A stretch of 64,000 bases of DNA from Acinetobacter lwoffii (GCF_019343495.1 NZ_CP072550.1:1-64000), one strand, 5' to 3'; shown: positions 1 to 9,445, numbered from the stretch's first letter. Numbers and translations: made by a program. Notes: generated from the letters alone by a model not told the origin.

Positions 1-1
1 A

Positions 2-343
2 AAGTATAGAACTCTACGCGCCGTTTATCTTACTGGTGCATCCCTATTCACTTTAACCGCCACAATATTTCTATCGATCGGATTTTATTTAACTACATTG
101 GATGTATCTGCTTCAGATAGAAAGGAGATCCAAAGCATTATTTCTCAAGTGAGCCATGACAAAAATATCGCTTCAGCAATTGAACTCAATCAAAGAAATA
201 ACTATGAATTATTGGTTGCAGTATCTCAAAAGAAAAACCTTACCTACTCAGATCTAGGCAGTATTCAATATGGCCAAGTACGTGACACAGTAAATTTGAC
301 GAAATATTCTCAATACAAAACTTTGGTGAATGCTGAGTACTAA
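2..343 (+). CDS. C-terminal part of a membrane protein (5' end outside window)
   Basis: The reading frame is open from the first bases of the window and ends at TAA 341-343. Before the first in-window start (TTG at 98) the frame already encodes a hydrophobic segment (about residues 9-31 of the visible part, with LFTLTATIFLSIGFYL), so the gene almost surely starts upstream and is truncated here. The rest is a soluble tail rich in Ser, Gln and Asn. No family recognised. Likely a single-pass inner-membrane protein, possibly of the transfer or envelope gene set, but nothing in the visible part proves that. Confidence 0.6.
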   Translation, partial: KYRTLRAVYLTGASLFTLTATIFLSIGFYLTTLDVSASDRKEIQSIISQVSHDKNIASAIELNQRNNYELLVAVSQKKNLTYSDLGSIQYGQVRDTVNLTKYSQYKTLVNAEY

Positions 344-459
344 TTTTTATTGTTGTTTGCGTTGTTCAAGAACGCTGATTTATGCACTACTCGTTGTTCT
401 TCCTCATATCGTGAAGCGTTTTCCTTAATAGCGATCGTCAGCATCACTTCATGAGCCAC
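340..459 (-). CDS. possible small ORF or frameshifted C-terminal extension of the upstream gene
   Basis: A 39-codon frame with a GTG start overlaps the end of the preceding minus-strand gene and ends on the stop of the convergent plus-strand gene. It encodes a charged peptide containing ENASRYEEEQRVVHKSAF, which looks coding. The upstream gene stops at 449-451 while this frame continues in another register without a gap, so either a translationally coupled small gene or a one-base indel that cut about 40 residues off the upstream protein would explain it. No homology recognised. Confidence 0.3.
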   Translation of the reverse strand: MAHEVMLTIAIKENASRYEEEQRVVHKSAFLNNANNNKN

Positions 460-1111
460 GCAATATAGAGATATATTTCTTAGACATTGTTTCCATAAAA
501 GTTCTGGATAGAGTTTTGTATAGGTCAGGAATGTTCTTTTCCCAAAACAACAATATTTCACCCTTCGTTTTGCATAATTTAAAATCATCGGTATTAGTGA
601 GATCCTCTACCTGTTGGATCATCACTTCCCTTTCTTTTTCTTTGGCTTGTTTTTCTAAAACTTTTTGTTCCTTGATTTTGTCTTGTTCAGACCAAAAGTT
701 CCTACTTTTCTCGCGTTTTTCACTGTCAGTAATGAACTTAACCAAGTGGAATAAATGTTCCATCCATTCATCCGTATGGGTTAAGCCAAGGATGCAACCA
801 TTTAGATTAAAGCCAACATTAACCAGGCCTATATCTGATGATGTTTTATTTCTGATATTCAAAATGACATCTTCATCCAGTTCATTTTCTGCAATGAATT
901 TGTCTATATAGTGTTGGTACTCTGGAGATAGAAAACCGTCAAAGGTATATCGAACAACTTCTACCAGTAAAAAATTAACCCCGAAAAGTTCAATGTGTTT
1001 TTCAATCTCTTCAACAGGAATTTCCAACTGCATTGTAGATACGAGGCTTTCTACGTGGACCAGTGGCTTACCAATTTGCTGTAACTTTTCATAAAGCTCA
1101 TTTGCATTCAT
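449..1111 (-). CDS. hypothetical protein, coiled-coil C-terminal half
   Basis: About 220 residues from an ATG at 1111; a TTG twelve bases upstream is also possible. The N-terminal half is acidic and mixed helical; residues about 130-170 are a highly charged helix rich in Lys, Glu and Gln (REKSRNFWSEQDKIKEQK onward), typical of a coiled coil. No signal peptide or membrane segment. It follows the 90-residue gene after a handful of bases, so the two form an operon. Family not recognised. Confidence 0.7.
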   Translation of the reverse strand: MNANELYEKLQQIGKPLVHVESLVSTMQLEIPVEEIEKHIELFGVNFLLVEVVRYTFDGFLSPEYQHYIDKFIAENELDEDVILNIRNKTSSDIGLVNVGFNLNGCILGLTHTDEWMEHLFHLVKFITDSEKREKSRNFWSEQDKIKEQKVLEKQAKEKEREVMIQQVEDLTNTDDFKLCKTKGEILLFWEKNIPDLYKTLSRTFMETMSKKYISILRGS

Positions 1112-1130
1112 GGGTTGGTTCAATCCGTTT

Positions 1131-1400
1131 TTATATTTTATTCAGCACAGCCAATGTCGCATTGAGCATATCGACTGAAACCTCTAATTTTTTTGCTAAA
1201 CGGGCCATGTTGCCGTCATCAAGTATTCTTAATGCCTTATGTAATGAAGCATAGTTTTTTAGGTCTGAAAACTCTTCAATTTTTTCATTGATATAGACAT
1301 CATCTAAACCAGCTTCTTCAAAACACTCAATTACAGATAAGCCAACATATGAAAGTTTCTGTTTTTTAACATCTGTAGTCTTAGCCATTACCGGTACCAT
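1131..1400 (-). CDS. small hypothetical protein, first gene of a two-gene operon
   Basis: About 89 residues, or 85 if translation begins at the internal ATG at 1388 (MAKTTDVKKQ). All-helical in appearance, with a C-terminal segment (NMARLAKKLEVSVDMLNA) that resembles a helix-turn-helix, so a small regulator or antitoxin-like role is possible. Neither start has a strong ribosome site. Its stop is within 20 bases of the next minus-strand gene, which suggests they act together. Not recognised beyond that. Confidence 0.6.
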   Translation of the reverse strand: MVPVMAKTTDVKKQKLSYVGLSVIECFEEAGLDDVYINEKIEEFSDLKNYASLHKALRILDDGNMARLAKKLEVSVDMLNATLAVLNKI

Positions 1401-1463
1401 CAAAAGTTAATTATTTCGATCGTTTACGATATATCTTTAGAAGTACAAGAAGCGAATAAATTA

Positions 1464-2414
1464 TTAATCTTGGTTCGCTCTAGCGCGTGGATGTGCATCT
1501 TTATAAGAACTAATCAACGTTTCGTGATCTACAAGAATATATACTTGTGTCGAAGATAGTGATTTATGACCTAGCATTTCCTGAACGGCGCGAATATTTT
1601 TTGTTTTGTTATACAAGTGCGATGCAAAACTATGTCTCAAAGCATGAGTACTACCAATATTTCCAGAACCATGCGCCTTTAACAGAGCTGTAATGCATGC
1701 ACCTAAATGGTTTTTCGCAATATGTTTGCCAGATGGTGCAATGAATAAATATCCGCAGTCTTCTACTCCAGCTTTTGAAATCCAACGATTACGAACTAAA
1801 AGCCAAGTAGAAATAGCCTCTAGTGATTTTTTTCCTAAAAAAACAATCCGTTCATTATTTCCTTTACCCAATACCTTTAGTTGCATAGCACTGAGGTTGA
1901 TATCACTTAGTTTGATGGCATGTAATTCAGAGATACGTAAACCGCCAGAATAAGCAATTTCTGCAGCTGCTAGATCTCTTAACTTTTGATTATTGTATTT
2001 CGGATTTAATGGCGTCTTGTTATCAAGTATCTCATTCAACGTATTCACGGCGATCGGGCGCGGTAAGCTTTGGTTTTTGAACTTAACCCGAATGTCAGAA
2101 AAGAAGTTTTCAGGTATATATTCCTTACGCAGACAATAGTTCAGGAAGTTTTTTAAAGCTGATAAATTTTTGTTGAGTGTTCTTGCAGAAACAATATCAA
2201 CATCGATTCGATGCAACCGAAATGATGTGATGTAATCGCGGTCTAGTTCCAATAGATGTTTACCTTTAAAAAAAGGCATTTCTAACATCAAAAGTAAGCT
2301 CTTTTTGTATTCATTAATCGTCATGTCGGACTTATTTTCAAGCTTCAGGCTATCAAGCCATTCTTGAATCAATTCCTCATTCGACATGCTATGCATGGAT
2401 AGATTTTCCGACAT
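1464..2414 (-). CDS. tyrosine recombinase (XerC/XerD-like integrase)
   Basis: 316 residues, the usual size for a Xer-type recombinase. The N-terminal SAM-like core-binding domain spans about residues 10-100. The catalytic domain holds all expected residues: R160 in GGLRISELHA, K184 in VLGKGNNER, H257 and R260 in HALRHSFASHL, H283 in MLGHKSLSSTQ, and Y292 as the nucleophile in QVYILVDHE. It should be active for site-specific recombination. On plasmids such enzymes resolve multimers or move cassettes. It starts 8 bases after the lipoprotein gene upstream and is probably cotranscribed with it. No obvious dif-like site was found beside it. Confidence 0.93.
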   Translation of the reverse strand: MSENLSMHSMSNEELIQEWLDSLKLENKSDMTINEYKKSLLLMLEMPFFKGKHLLELDRDYITSFRLHRIDVDIVSARTLNKNLSALKNFLNYCLRKEYIPENFFSDIRVKFKNQSLPRPIAVNTLNEILDNKTPLNPKYNNQKLRDLAAAEIAYSGGLRISELHAIKLSDINLSAMQLKVLGKGNNERIVFLGKKSLEAISTWLLVRNRWISKAGVEDCGYLFIAPSGKHIAKNHLGACITALLKAHGSGNIGSTHALRHSFASHLYNKTKNIRAVQEMLGHKSLSSTQVYILVDHETLISSYKDAHPRARANQD

Positions 2415-2422
2415 ATGAATAC

Positions 2423-2995
2423 CTAAAGCTCTTGAATAGTTTTCTCTAGCTGAACCTGTTTGTCAGCTCCACTTAATTTTATGACAATCTGCACAATATC
2501 CATATATTCTTTTACTGAGATTTTGCCATCTGCTTTCGCAGCATCCACGGTCTTACGTAAAAATGGATTGTCTGCATATTTTTGGAATAAAGGGAACGCT
2601 TTAAGGTCATTCAGCGCATCAGCATTAATTGAGTCATTTGAATGTTTAATGATGCAATTTTTCACCTGGTTTTCAGGTGTTTTGATGTAGGTCACTTCGG
2701 GCATGAATGGCTTGATTTTTGTCACCAATTCCACCTCATTAGAAGTTAAGCAACTATATACAATTTGCGATACCGGCTCTTTTGGACCACTAACACTCCA
2801 CCCTTTCGTCACTAGAAAAAACGGTATTTTTGAATAAGGATACTTAAACGTATCATCAACAAGCTTATTAAATTGATGTGCAGTTGATAGGTAGCGATCG
2901 GAAGAAAAAACATCGATATGCGACATATCATTCGGCACTTCTGAGCATCCCCCGACCATGATTACAGTGGCAATTGATAGGAGAGCTTTTTTCAT
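2423..2995 (-). CDS. lipoprotein with an EF-hand-like C-terminal segment
   Basis: 190 residues. Residues 1-17 form a lipoprotein signal: positive start (MKKALLSIATVIM) and a lipobox ending VGGC with Cys17. The mature part is polar and has two further cysteines. Near the C terminus AAKADGKISVKEYMDIV resembles one EF-hand or TerB-like loop. AAGG sits eight bases before the ATG. It leads the transcript that continues into the recombinase. Function unknown; an envelope protein is the safe reading. Confidence 0.75.
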   Translation of the reverse strand: MKKALLSIATVIMVGGCSEVPNDMSHIDVFSSDRYLSTAHQFNKLVDDTFKYPYSKIPFFLVTKGWSVSGPKEPVSQIVYSCLTSNEVELVTKIKPFMPEVTYIKTPENQVKNCIIKHSNDSINADALNDLKAFPLFQKYADNPFLRKTVDAAKADGKISVKEYMDIVQIVIKLSGADKQVQLEKTIQEL

Positions 2996-3109
2996 AGTTT
3001 TAACCTTAATTTGATTAGTGGGAAAAGCAACTTATAACTTTTGCTTAGGCTACGGTTAATAATTGTACCAAAACATAAAAATAGCGGTCGAGATAGACCG
3101 CTTAATGCA

Positions 3110-3955
3110 TTAGAAATTGAATTTTTCAGTGTTGTACGCATAGATTTTATTAATATCAATGCGTTTACCTTGCATGGTTGTTATTGCAGTTGGTTGGAAT
3201 TTAATTGCAAGATCTTTAATTTCAACGTCTTTCCATTCTGGCATGGAAGACGGTATATCAATAGTGCGGCGCTCTTTGGTACGGGTAGCTGGTATCCAGT
3301 GGTTTAACTTAACCATTGAGTCACCTAACAATGTACCTGTTTTGCGATCAACAATGCGTAAGTTTCCTTCCACCGAACGTATTTTTAAACCAGAATAGTT
3401 ATCAATTCCATAAGTAAATGTGTTTTGGTTTTTACCGTAAAAACGTACTGTAAATTGATCGCGCATATAATAATCGTAATGTGCTTTTAATACCTGAAGC
3501 ATAGTTTCACGATCTACAACATTTTCGACAATATCTTTGTCAGTACGTAAGGACTGCAGTTTATTAAGTGCTGGTTCAACATTCAATTGTTCGTCTGATA
3601 CGTTTGGATTAACTAAAGGGTTACGTTGAGGGTAGAAAATATCGTTTAAGTAAGCTGTGTGCTGAACTAATAAATACATCGCTCGTTGTCGAGTATTCAT
3701 CTGTTGATAAAGGTGAGCTGTCGCTTTGTATCGTTGATTTGAATTGTTCTCAAAATAGCTATCAGACAGTTTATATTCGCTGATTTCAGGTGTAAGGCCA
3801 CCAGCAACAACATTAAAGTTTTTAGATGGCGTTAAAAGCCCCACGTAAGCTTCTTTAAAGTTTGGATTTGGGGTTGGTACATCATCATAAGCAAAAGCAG
3901 TATGTGCTATTACAGTACCAAGGATACCCACCATCGCAGTTTTTAATAGTTTCAT
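3110..3955 (-). CDS. exported hypothetical protein
   Basis: 281 residues with a clear Sec signal peptide (MKLLKTAMVGILGTVIAHTAFA, cleavage about residue 22). The mature protein is soluble, without cysteines or membrane segments; the C-terminal half looks beta-rich. It is transcribed alone, with a TATTATAC-like -10 in the 120 bases upstream. Several other exported proteins of this size lie nearby on the same strand, which suits an envelope or conjugation-apparatus group. Family not recognised with confidence. Confidence 0.75.
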   Translation of the reverse strand: MKLLKTAMVGILGTVIAHTAFAYDDVPTPNPNFKEAYVGLLTPSKNFNVVAGGLTPEISEYKLSDSYFENNSNQRYKATAHLYQQMNTRQRAMYLLVQHTAYLNDIFYPQRNPLVNPNVSDEQLNVEPALNKLQSLRTDKDIVENVVDRETMLQVLKAHYDYYMRDQFTVRFYGKNQNTFTYGIDNYSGLKIRSVEGNLRIVDRKTGTLLGDSMVKLNHWIPATRTKERRTIDIPSSMPEWKDVEIKDLAIKFQPTAITTMQGKRIDINKIYAYNTEKFNF

Positions 3956-4073
3956 TCAGTATTCTCTGTATAACTTTAAAAGGGTTTTATGTTTGAAAGT
4001 ATAATACTTTATTTTTGTGCATTTAAAAAACCACTATTTAAACTTAAAGTAAAAATAATAATATTCCTTAAAC

Positions 4074-5990
4074 CTATTTAACGCCATTCGTTAAACTATC
4101 GCTTAATCTCATTAGTCTTTTAAAGGTCAGGTAGTTTTTTGGTAGTAGTTTAGAATTAAGCGTTAAATTTGAGCATTGATCTAAGTCAATTTGGGCATTT
4201 TGATCGATAGGAAAGAGTTGTCCTTGATATGCAAAACCAGTCGAATTTTTAGCGATCGACTCAATCAAAAATACACCGTATTTATCTTGTTCCGTGGCCA
4301 CTGTACTTAAACCACCTAAGGATGTAATCAGGTTTTTAAAATATCCTGGTATTGCGTTCTTAGTGCGTAAGAATTCTATTTGATTTTCAAATGCTTCAGG
4401 TGTGAGACATAACATAAAAGCATTTTTCTTTTCTTCTGGCGTTTCAAATACCTTGCCATTGGTCCACGACAGGATATTCGGCTTGAATACATGCAGTACT
4501 TCAACCGATTTAAGAAGATCCGCTACATTTGTTTTATGTTGTTCATCGGCTTCAGGCACAAACTGATTTTTGGTATATACCGCAGTACAAAACCACTCAT
4601 AATCAATTAACTGATTATCGGCATCTAATGGTTCATACAGCAAATACACGGCGCTATCACGCTTAATGGCCAACAGTGGTGATACTGCATATTGTTCTGC
4701 AAACTGAGTGATTGCATCCAAGAGCTCACTTGATATGTTGAGTTTTTTGGCATTGAATTCATCGCAAATTAACAGTAATTCTTGAGTGAGTGTTGGTACC
4801 ACGTTTAACGGCGAACCAGTCTTGTTCAGCATCTCGTTAATAGCATTCTCAATTGCCCCTTTTGTTAGGCTATTGATGAACTGCAGCTGCTCTAATGAGA
4901 TCCCTTCATGATCCAAAGCCTGTATGACCAGATCAAAAGCATGACGAATTTTCTTCTCAAAATGGTTTGCGTACGATAATCCCCAAGCGTCAGAAAAAAA
5001 CGAGACTGTTTGTTCTGTATAGCTGGTATTCATTAAGGTTTTGGCAAGTTGCGCGTTACCGATTAAGTCACTTTCATCTTCTAATTTTTTACGCAAGTAC
5101 TTCTCAATACCTTGTTTGCGAACGTACTGGATCTTCTTCAGGTTTTGACTTGATAGCCAAGTCTTATATTGCGATACAGCATATTGAATGTTCATATCGG
5201 CATATGCAGTAATACGGCAAGGTATACCATCAAAGAACGTTGGTAGAAGCACCTGTAAGAGCTCTAAATCACAAAGAGAAGCATAGATAACGCCGTCAGC
5301 CACTTCAAGGTCTGTAATCTTCACTGAGAATGAGTGAATACCGACTCGAACCAGTATTAATTTATCGGTATTTATTAGCACCGCATCATAAGAACTTTCA
5401 CTGGTGATATTGTTTGCTTTAACCCATTTTTCCCAATGGTTAACGATATGGCCAGAAAGCGCTTCACGAGTATCGAAAGGTTGATCTAGATCTGCAGTTG
5501 CACTTATGAACGTATCTAAGCTAAACGCATATCGTAAAGGCTTTAGCTCGATATATGTCTCAATCGCTGTTGTATGTTGCTGAATACCATTAGTAATGCT
5601 TTGGAGCTTCAGTGCATAGTTCAAAGCCTCAAGCTGGAGCACTTCATCATCACCGATCTGCTGAAACACCGATGTAGCATATGAAAAATTAGTTTGTTCG
5701 CCGTGAATATAACGTCTTTCTTGCCCAATCTGCAGATACAGATTTTTGGCATCAGATTGGACTAAATCTAGGTAATTTTGTGGCTGAAGATCCTGAGCAA
5801 GTTGCGTAAAAGGTATTTTAATTTTTGATACTTTAGGTGCTTTTTTGAAACCTTCAATTGATGTCGGGAATTCAATAACATCTAAAATAAAATCTAGGTT
5901 TAAAGGTTTAACATCTATGATCAAATGGTTTTTATAAAAACGTCCAATCAGGTTATTAAAAAAACAAACTTGGGTTTTATGGTTTAGCAT
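4074..5990 (-). CDS. large hypothetical cytoplasmic protein
   Basis: 638 residues if started at the ATG at 5990, preceded by AAAGGT at a good distance. An upstream frame (ATG at 6020) would start almost on the likely -10 TATTATAAG, so the shorter start is preferred. No signal peptide, membrane helix or recognisable catalytic motif. The sequence alternates beta-like and helical stretches. Divergently arranged with the 345-residue gene on the plus strand, sharing a 110-base promoter region. No function can be assigned. Confidence 0.8.
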   Translation of the reverse strand: MLNHKTQVCFFNNLIGRFYKNHLIIDVKPLNLDFILDVIEFPTSIEGFKKAPKVSKIKIPFTQLAQDLQPQNYLDLVQSDAKNLYLQIGQERRYIHGEQTNFSYATSVFQQIGDDEVLQLEALNYALKLQSITNGIQQHTTAIETYIELKPLRYAFSLDTFISATADLDQPFDTREALSGHIVNHWEKWVKANNITSESSYDAVLINTDKLILVRVGIHSFSVKITDLEVADGVIYASLCDLELLQVLLPTFFDGIPCRITAYADMNIQYAVSQYKTWLSSQNLKKIQYVRKQGIEKYLRKKLEDESDLIGNAQLAKTLMNTSYTEQTVSFFSDAWGLSYANHFEKKIRHAFDLVIQALDHEGISLEQLQFINSLTKGAIENAINEMLNKTGSPLNVVPTLTQELLLICDEFNAKKLNISSELLDAITQFAEQYAVSPLLAIKRDSAVYLLYEPLDADNQLIDYEWFCTAVYTKNQFVPEADEQHKTNVADLLKSVEVLHVFKPNILSWTNGKVFETPEEKKNAFMLCLTPEAFENQIEFLRTKNAIPGYFKNLITSLGGLSTVATEQDKYGVFLIESIAKNSTGFAYQGQLFPIDQNAQIDLDQCSNLTLNSKLLPKNYLTFKRLMRLSDSLTNGVK

Positions 5991-6101
5991 AAATATACCT
6001 TTATGAATCTTAAAGATCATCTTATAATAGTGGTATAAGTTTTAATACTATTTATCATGTGGTATTTTTAAACAAAGATAAAACTTTTAGTGAGTTGTTT
6101 C

Positions 6102-7139
6102 ATGACAGAATCAGTTGTACCAAATAATAGCGCTTCAGAGAACGCACAAATACCAGGTACGATCGGAACATCAGCCGTTGCAGAACACAAGGGCGATAGT
6201 TTTAACGGCACAAGCATCATCACGATTGGTCGAGTTGACTTAAGTAGTTCTATTGAGCCTCTATTTGTACCAGTCTCAACATTGTGGTCCATCACACCGG
6301 GTAATTATCCTTTAAGCGCAGAAAATATTAAAAACTGCACGGCAGTACGATTTGAGGGTGAAGAACTACTTACCCAAAACTTCGCATTAGGCTCAATTGT
6401 GGTTTATAAAATCAATGGTGTTTTAGGGAACCATGTAATTGTGGTCAGTGAGGATCGAGACGGCGGTAACGATAACCGTGCGATTTACTGCAATAGCTTC
6501 AATACAACATGTAATATCTTATCTCAGTACGGTATTGCCTTCGCTGAGCTATATCGCCGCAAAGTATTAGAGCTTGATCAAGTCCTCTATACCAACCTCA
6601 ATAGATCCCTTTTACAAACTCTCTATGTAGAAAATGAAACTGACGTTATTGATTTAGAGTGGAATACAAAGCACCACCCTACTCTATACGTTCATGCGTC
6701 AAACTTAGTTGCATCTGAAGAGCACGGTTTTGTGAAATATGATGGTCGTATGGCTGGTATTGGTACCTTTTCTACAAAATGTCTAACTGCAGACCGTAAC
6801 GGCAACTTAATTAAACCAGAGCTAGCCTTCCTCAATAACATTATTGAAATTAATGTTACTGAAAAAGATGCGTTAGAGTTCTTGAATTGCTCTATTACGA
6901 ATAACCGCTTCTTTTCGCGTATGGTTGATCAACTCAAAAGTGCTGGTCGTAAAGAATATGACTTCATCACGAACAACATTGATTTCTTCGCCGTACATGT
7001 GAAGCTTAACCTTGAAGAAGATCGTCCTAAAATTACGCGAATGGTTTTAGCACCAGATTTACCAATTCTGGAAAACTATTTGTATAAGCAATACGATCCA
7101 ACCTACCTTGGTGAAGCCGTTGACGACTTAATTCAGTAA
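6102..7139 (+). CDS. hypothetical protein
   Basis: 345 residues from the ATG at 6102 (a GTG twelve bases earlier is in frame). Cytoplasmic by appearance: no signal, no transmembrane segment. Beta-rich with scattered cysteines (for example YCNSFNTTCN). It is followed directly by a strong rho-independent terminator, so it is a single-gene unit. Divergent from the 638-residue gene. No family recognised. Confidence 0.8.
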   Translation: MTESVVPNNSASENAQIPGTIGTSAVAEHKGDSFNGTSIITIGRVDLSSSIEPLFVPVSTLWSITPGNYPLSAENIKNCTAVRFEGEELLTQNFALGSIVVYKINGVLGNHVIVVSEDRDGGNDNRAIYCNSFNTTCNILSQYGIAFAELYRRKVLELDQVLYTNLNRSLLQTLYVENETDVIDLEWNTKHHPTLYVHASNLVASEEHGFVKYDGRMAGIGTFSTKCLTADRNGNLIKPELAFLNNIIEINVTEKDALEFLNCSITNNRFFSRMVDQLKSAGRKEYDFITNNIDFFAVHVKLNLEEDRPKITRMVLAPDLPILENYLYKQYDPTYLGEAVDDLIQ

Positions 7140-7157
7140 TACAGATCTAAAAAAGCT

Positions 7158-7182
7158 AAAAGCCTACAATGTAGGCTTTTTT
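7158..7182 (+). terminator. rho-independent terminator
   Basis: AAAAGCCTAC, loop AAT, GTAGGCTTTT followed by more T. It ends the transcript of the gene that stops 19 bases upstream. Confidence 0.85.
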
Positions 7183-7234
7183 AATGCAAAAAGGAAAAGG
7201 CTTAATAATTACGGAATCCCAACCTGAATAACAT

Positions 7235-7395
7235 CTATCTAAAAGTCAAAGAACGTAGGTCGGCAATTTTAATTTGAAACTTTCCTTTATGATTGGATAA
7301 AACACCAGTACCACAAACAGTAATTTTTTTCCCTACATAACCTGATATTTGAAATGACTTTCCTTTTCAGCTACTCGAAAATATTCCTTACTTGT
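7235..7395 (-). pseudogene. C-terminal remnant of a small OB-fold-like protein, frameshifted
   Basis: Without any start codon, the minus strand encodes a convincing protein fragment (FQISGYVGKKITVCGTGV and onward, ending LRSLTFR) in frame from 7366 to the stop at 7235-7237. Just upstream the neighbouring register reads KEYFRVAEK, and restoring one A in the run CTGAAAAGG would join the two into one frame. The alternating beta pattern with GYVGKKITVCGTG resembles an OB-fold of stress-type proteins. It lies immediately behind the exported-protein gene. A decayed gene is the simplest reading. Confidence 0.45.
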
Positions 7396-7402
7396 TTAGT
7401 GA

Positions 7403-8092
7403 TTAAGGCGCTTTAAAATTCAATTGGATTTTATAAGTGTTCAAGACATCTGCTATAACAGTACCTTCAGGGATCTCAATCTTATCCCCTACTTTGTATG
7501 TGTTCACAAATTGCCAAAACACCGCTTTTTCTTGTGGATCTAAACGAGAAAGGATGTATAGATAAGCAGATTCAAGCTGTTGTTGGCTTGCATAGCTATC
7601 TACTGATCCTACTGGCGTAGTTGCGAAGTTATAGTTCAATTCATCAAGAAGAGCTTCATATACAGTCGTACTTGCATACTTGCTGTATTTACCCTTGTTT
7701 TCAGGAACCGTATAGCCGTGGTTGTAATTGATCATACGAGCAACGTAACTGGCCAATAGTTCCGAGTTTTTAGGGTTTTGCTGTAAATAGTCTTCCAGCT
7801 TGGATTTATCAGCTTCGTGCGCCGTTAAAACCACTTCCCCGTTATTAATAACATTCAAGTTAAGTTTAATGCTCTTAATTTTACGAGGCGGTTGTTCAAA
7901 TTCCGCACCATTAAAGCGATGTTTAACATTGATATAATATTGTTCAATTGCATTCGCTTTAACTAAGGGAATTGGTGAAGATGATACAATTGGAGTTTGT
8001 GAGACTTTAACGGTTGTGTTGTTGGCATAGAGGTGTGCTGATAGCGAGATTGTACCAATCAGTAAAGCTAAAGTACGTTTATTAAATACCAT
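7403..8092 (-). CDS. exported hypothetical protein
   Basis: 229 residues with a Sec signal peptide (about residues 1-23, KRTLALLIGTISLSAHLYA). The mature part has no cysteine and no membrane helix. TGGAAAAG stands before the ATG, and the upstream region holds a TATAAT-type -10 on the minus strand (AGTATAATCTT). Similar in size and kind to the other exported protein at 3.1-4.0 kb, but no clear sequence similarity was noticed. Unknown function in the envelope. Confidence 0.75.
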   Translation of the reverse strand: MVFNKRTLALLIGTISLSAHLYANNTTVKVSQTPIVSSSPIPLVKANAIEQYYINVKHRFNGAEFEQPPRKIKSIKLNLNVINNGEVVLTAHEADKSKLEDYLQQNPKNSELLASYVARMINYNHGYTVPENKGKYSKYASTTVYEALLDELNYNFATTPVGSVDSYASQQQLESAYLYILSRLDPQEKAVFWQFVNTYKVGDKIEIPEGTVIADVLNTYKIQLNFKAP

Positions 8093-8310
8093 TTTAAACT
8101 TTTCCAGTGAAATAGTCGGTGTTATTTGTGAGAACCAGTTTTACTTTTAAAACTGCTTCTAAGCTGTCTTTACAAGATTATACTATTTTTAACATTGCAT
8201 CACTAATAGTCCTTAAACATTTTTAGTTAATTCGTATCAATCACCGTTAAAACTATCTAATATGTTTAAGAAGTTTAAGCACCCTTTAAAATTTGTTGTG
8301 TATTAGGTTT

Positions 8311-8829
8311 ATGGAAACGATTTTAAATTCCTTTTTGTTAAAGTCTATAATTTATTCATTATTGTTTTATATAGTGTATAAGTTCGTTTTTGCTTTATGT
8401 GGCGTATTTCGCAAACCTAAAACTAAAGCCAAAAAGAATTCAAAAAAAGGCTATCGTAAGCCTCAAAAGAATCAGGAGCTTGTATCTAAAAAAGTCCTTA
8501 CAAAAGACGAGATTACAATGCTTGATGCACTAGAACAGGTCATTCCATCACGCAACATTTTGGTGCAAGTAAGCATGAGTGCTTTTATGACCACGCAAAA
8601 CATAAGTACCCGAAATCAGTTTTCTAGGCTTTACGTGGACTATTTGATTGTTGATGAAGACTACAATCCTATATTATCTATTGAGCTTGATGGGCATTAT
8701 CATAAATATACCCAGGATAAAGATAAAAGGCGTGACGAGCTTTTGAAGAGTGCTGGCATTCCTGTCATTAGGTTTAAGGAAATTCCAGACATAAAAGTTA
8801 TAAGAAAAACCATTTCAAGGTATATTTAG
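8311..8829 (+). CDS. membrane-anchored DUF2726 domain protein
   Basis: 172 residues from the ATG at 8311; a TTG six codons earlier is less likely. An N-terminal hydrophobic helix (about residues 6-32) is followed by a basic linker and, from about residue 70, a DUF2726 domain. The pattern YVDYLIVD, IELDGHYH, RRDELLKSAGIPVIRF is that of the PD-(D/E)xK nuclease-like fold, with the acidic residues of the core present. DUF2726 proteins often carry a topoisomerase-type zinc ribbon, absent here. Role unknown; DNA-related by fold. Confidence 0.75.
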   Translation: METILNSFLLKSIIYSLLFYIVYKFVFALCGVFRKPKTKAKKNSKKGYRKPQKNQELVSKKVLTKDEITMLDALEQVIPSRNILVQVSMSAFMTTQNISTRNQFSRLYVDYLIVDEDYNPILSIELDGHYHKYTQDKDKRRDELLKSAGIPVIRFKEIPDIKVIRKTISRYI

Positions 8830-8940
8830 GTATAAATACGATTAACTCTAATTGATTTTAATAATGTAAATGTGTAAAAATGGTTTTGTCGTAAGAGATA
8901 TTTTGAATTAATTTTCAAATATATTTCTAAAGGTTTAATC

Positions 8941-9402
8941 ATGAACAACTTAACTCGCAATACTGGAACTAATGACATGTTAAATGTATCAAAACCAGAA
9001 AATGTTGCTCAAATGTCACCTGTTGAACTTCAGAATTATATTGAAGAACTTCAACAACAACTAGTCGTTAAAGAAAATAAAGCTTTTCACGATGCTGTTA
9101 GTGCCATTAATGCAATCATTTCAGAAAAAATTACTGCCGATGGTGTTGTGGACATCCATACACTTAGTGAATATCTAAAAAACAACCACATTGATACCAC
9201 AAAAGTTGAGCCTGTAAGACGTCAAAAACGTAAGCTTACGCATGAATGGGTTCACCGTGAAAACAACAGCTTACGTTGGGCTGGTCGCGGTCAAGTAATT
9301 AAATGGTTACGTGAAGAAATGATTGAAAAGGGTTTAGATCCTTCAGATAAAGAAGCTGTACGTAGTTATTGCGAACAAAATCTAGACCTTAAAGAGATTT
9401 AA
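8941..9402 (+). CDS. H-NS-like nucleoid-associated protein (plasmid copy 1)
   Basis: 153 residues. Residues about 25-60 form a coiled-coil helix (SPVELQNYIEELQQQLVVKE) like the oligomerisation part of H-NS-family proteins. The C-terminal part has HEWVHRENNSLRWAGRG followed by QVIKWLREEM, matching the family DNA-binding loop (WxGRGRxPxWL) in degenerate form. Such proteins silence AT-rich DNA and let a plasmid hide its own genes from, or in concert with, the host H-NS. The longer C terminus (about 35 residues after the loop) is unusual. A terminator follows. Confidence 0.65.
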   Translation: MNNLTRNTGTNDMLNVSKPENVAQMSPVELQNYIEELQQQLVVKENKAFHDAVSAINAIISEKITADGVVDIHTLSEYLKNNHIDTTKVEPVRRQKRKLTHEWVHRENNSLRWAGRGQVIKWLREEMIEKGLDPSDKEAVRSYCEQNLDLKEI

Positions 9403-9417
9403 TCTTTAAAACTAGTG

Positions 9418-9445
9418 AAACCACCGTAAAAGGTGGTTTTTTTTT
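9418..9445 (+). terminator. rho-independent terminator
   Basis: AAACCACC, loop GTAAA, GGTGG and a run of nine T, right after the H-NS-like gene. Confidence 0.9.
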
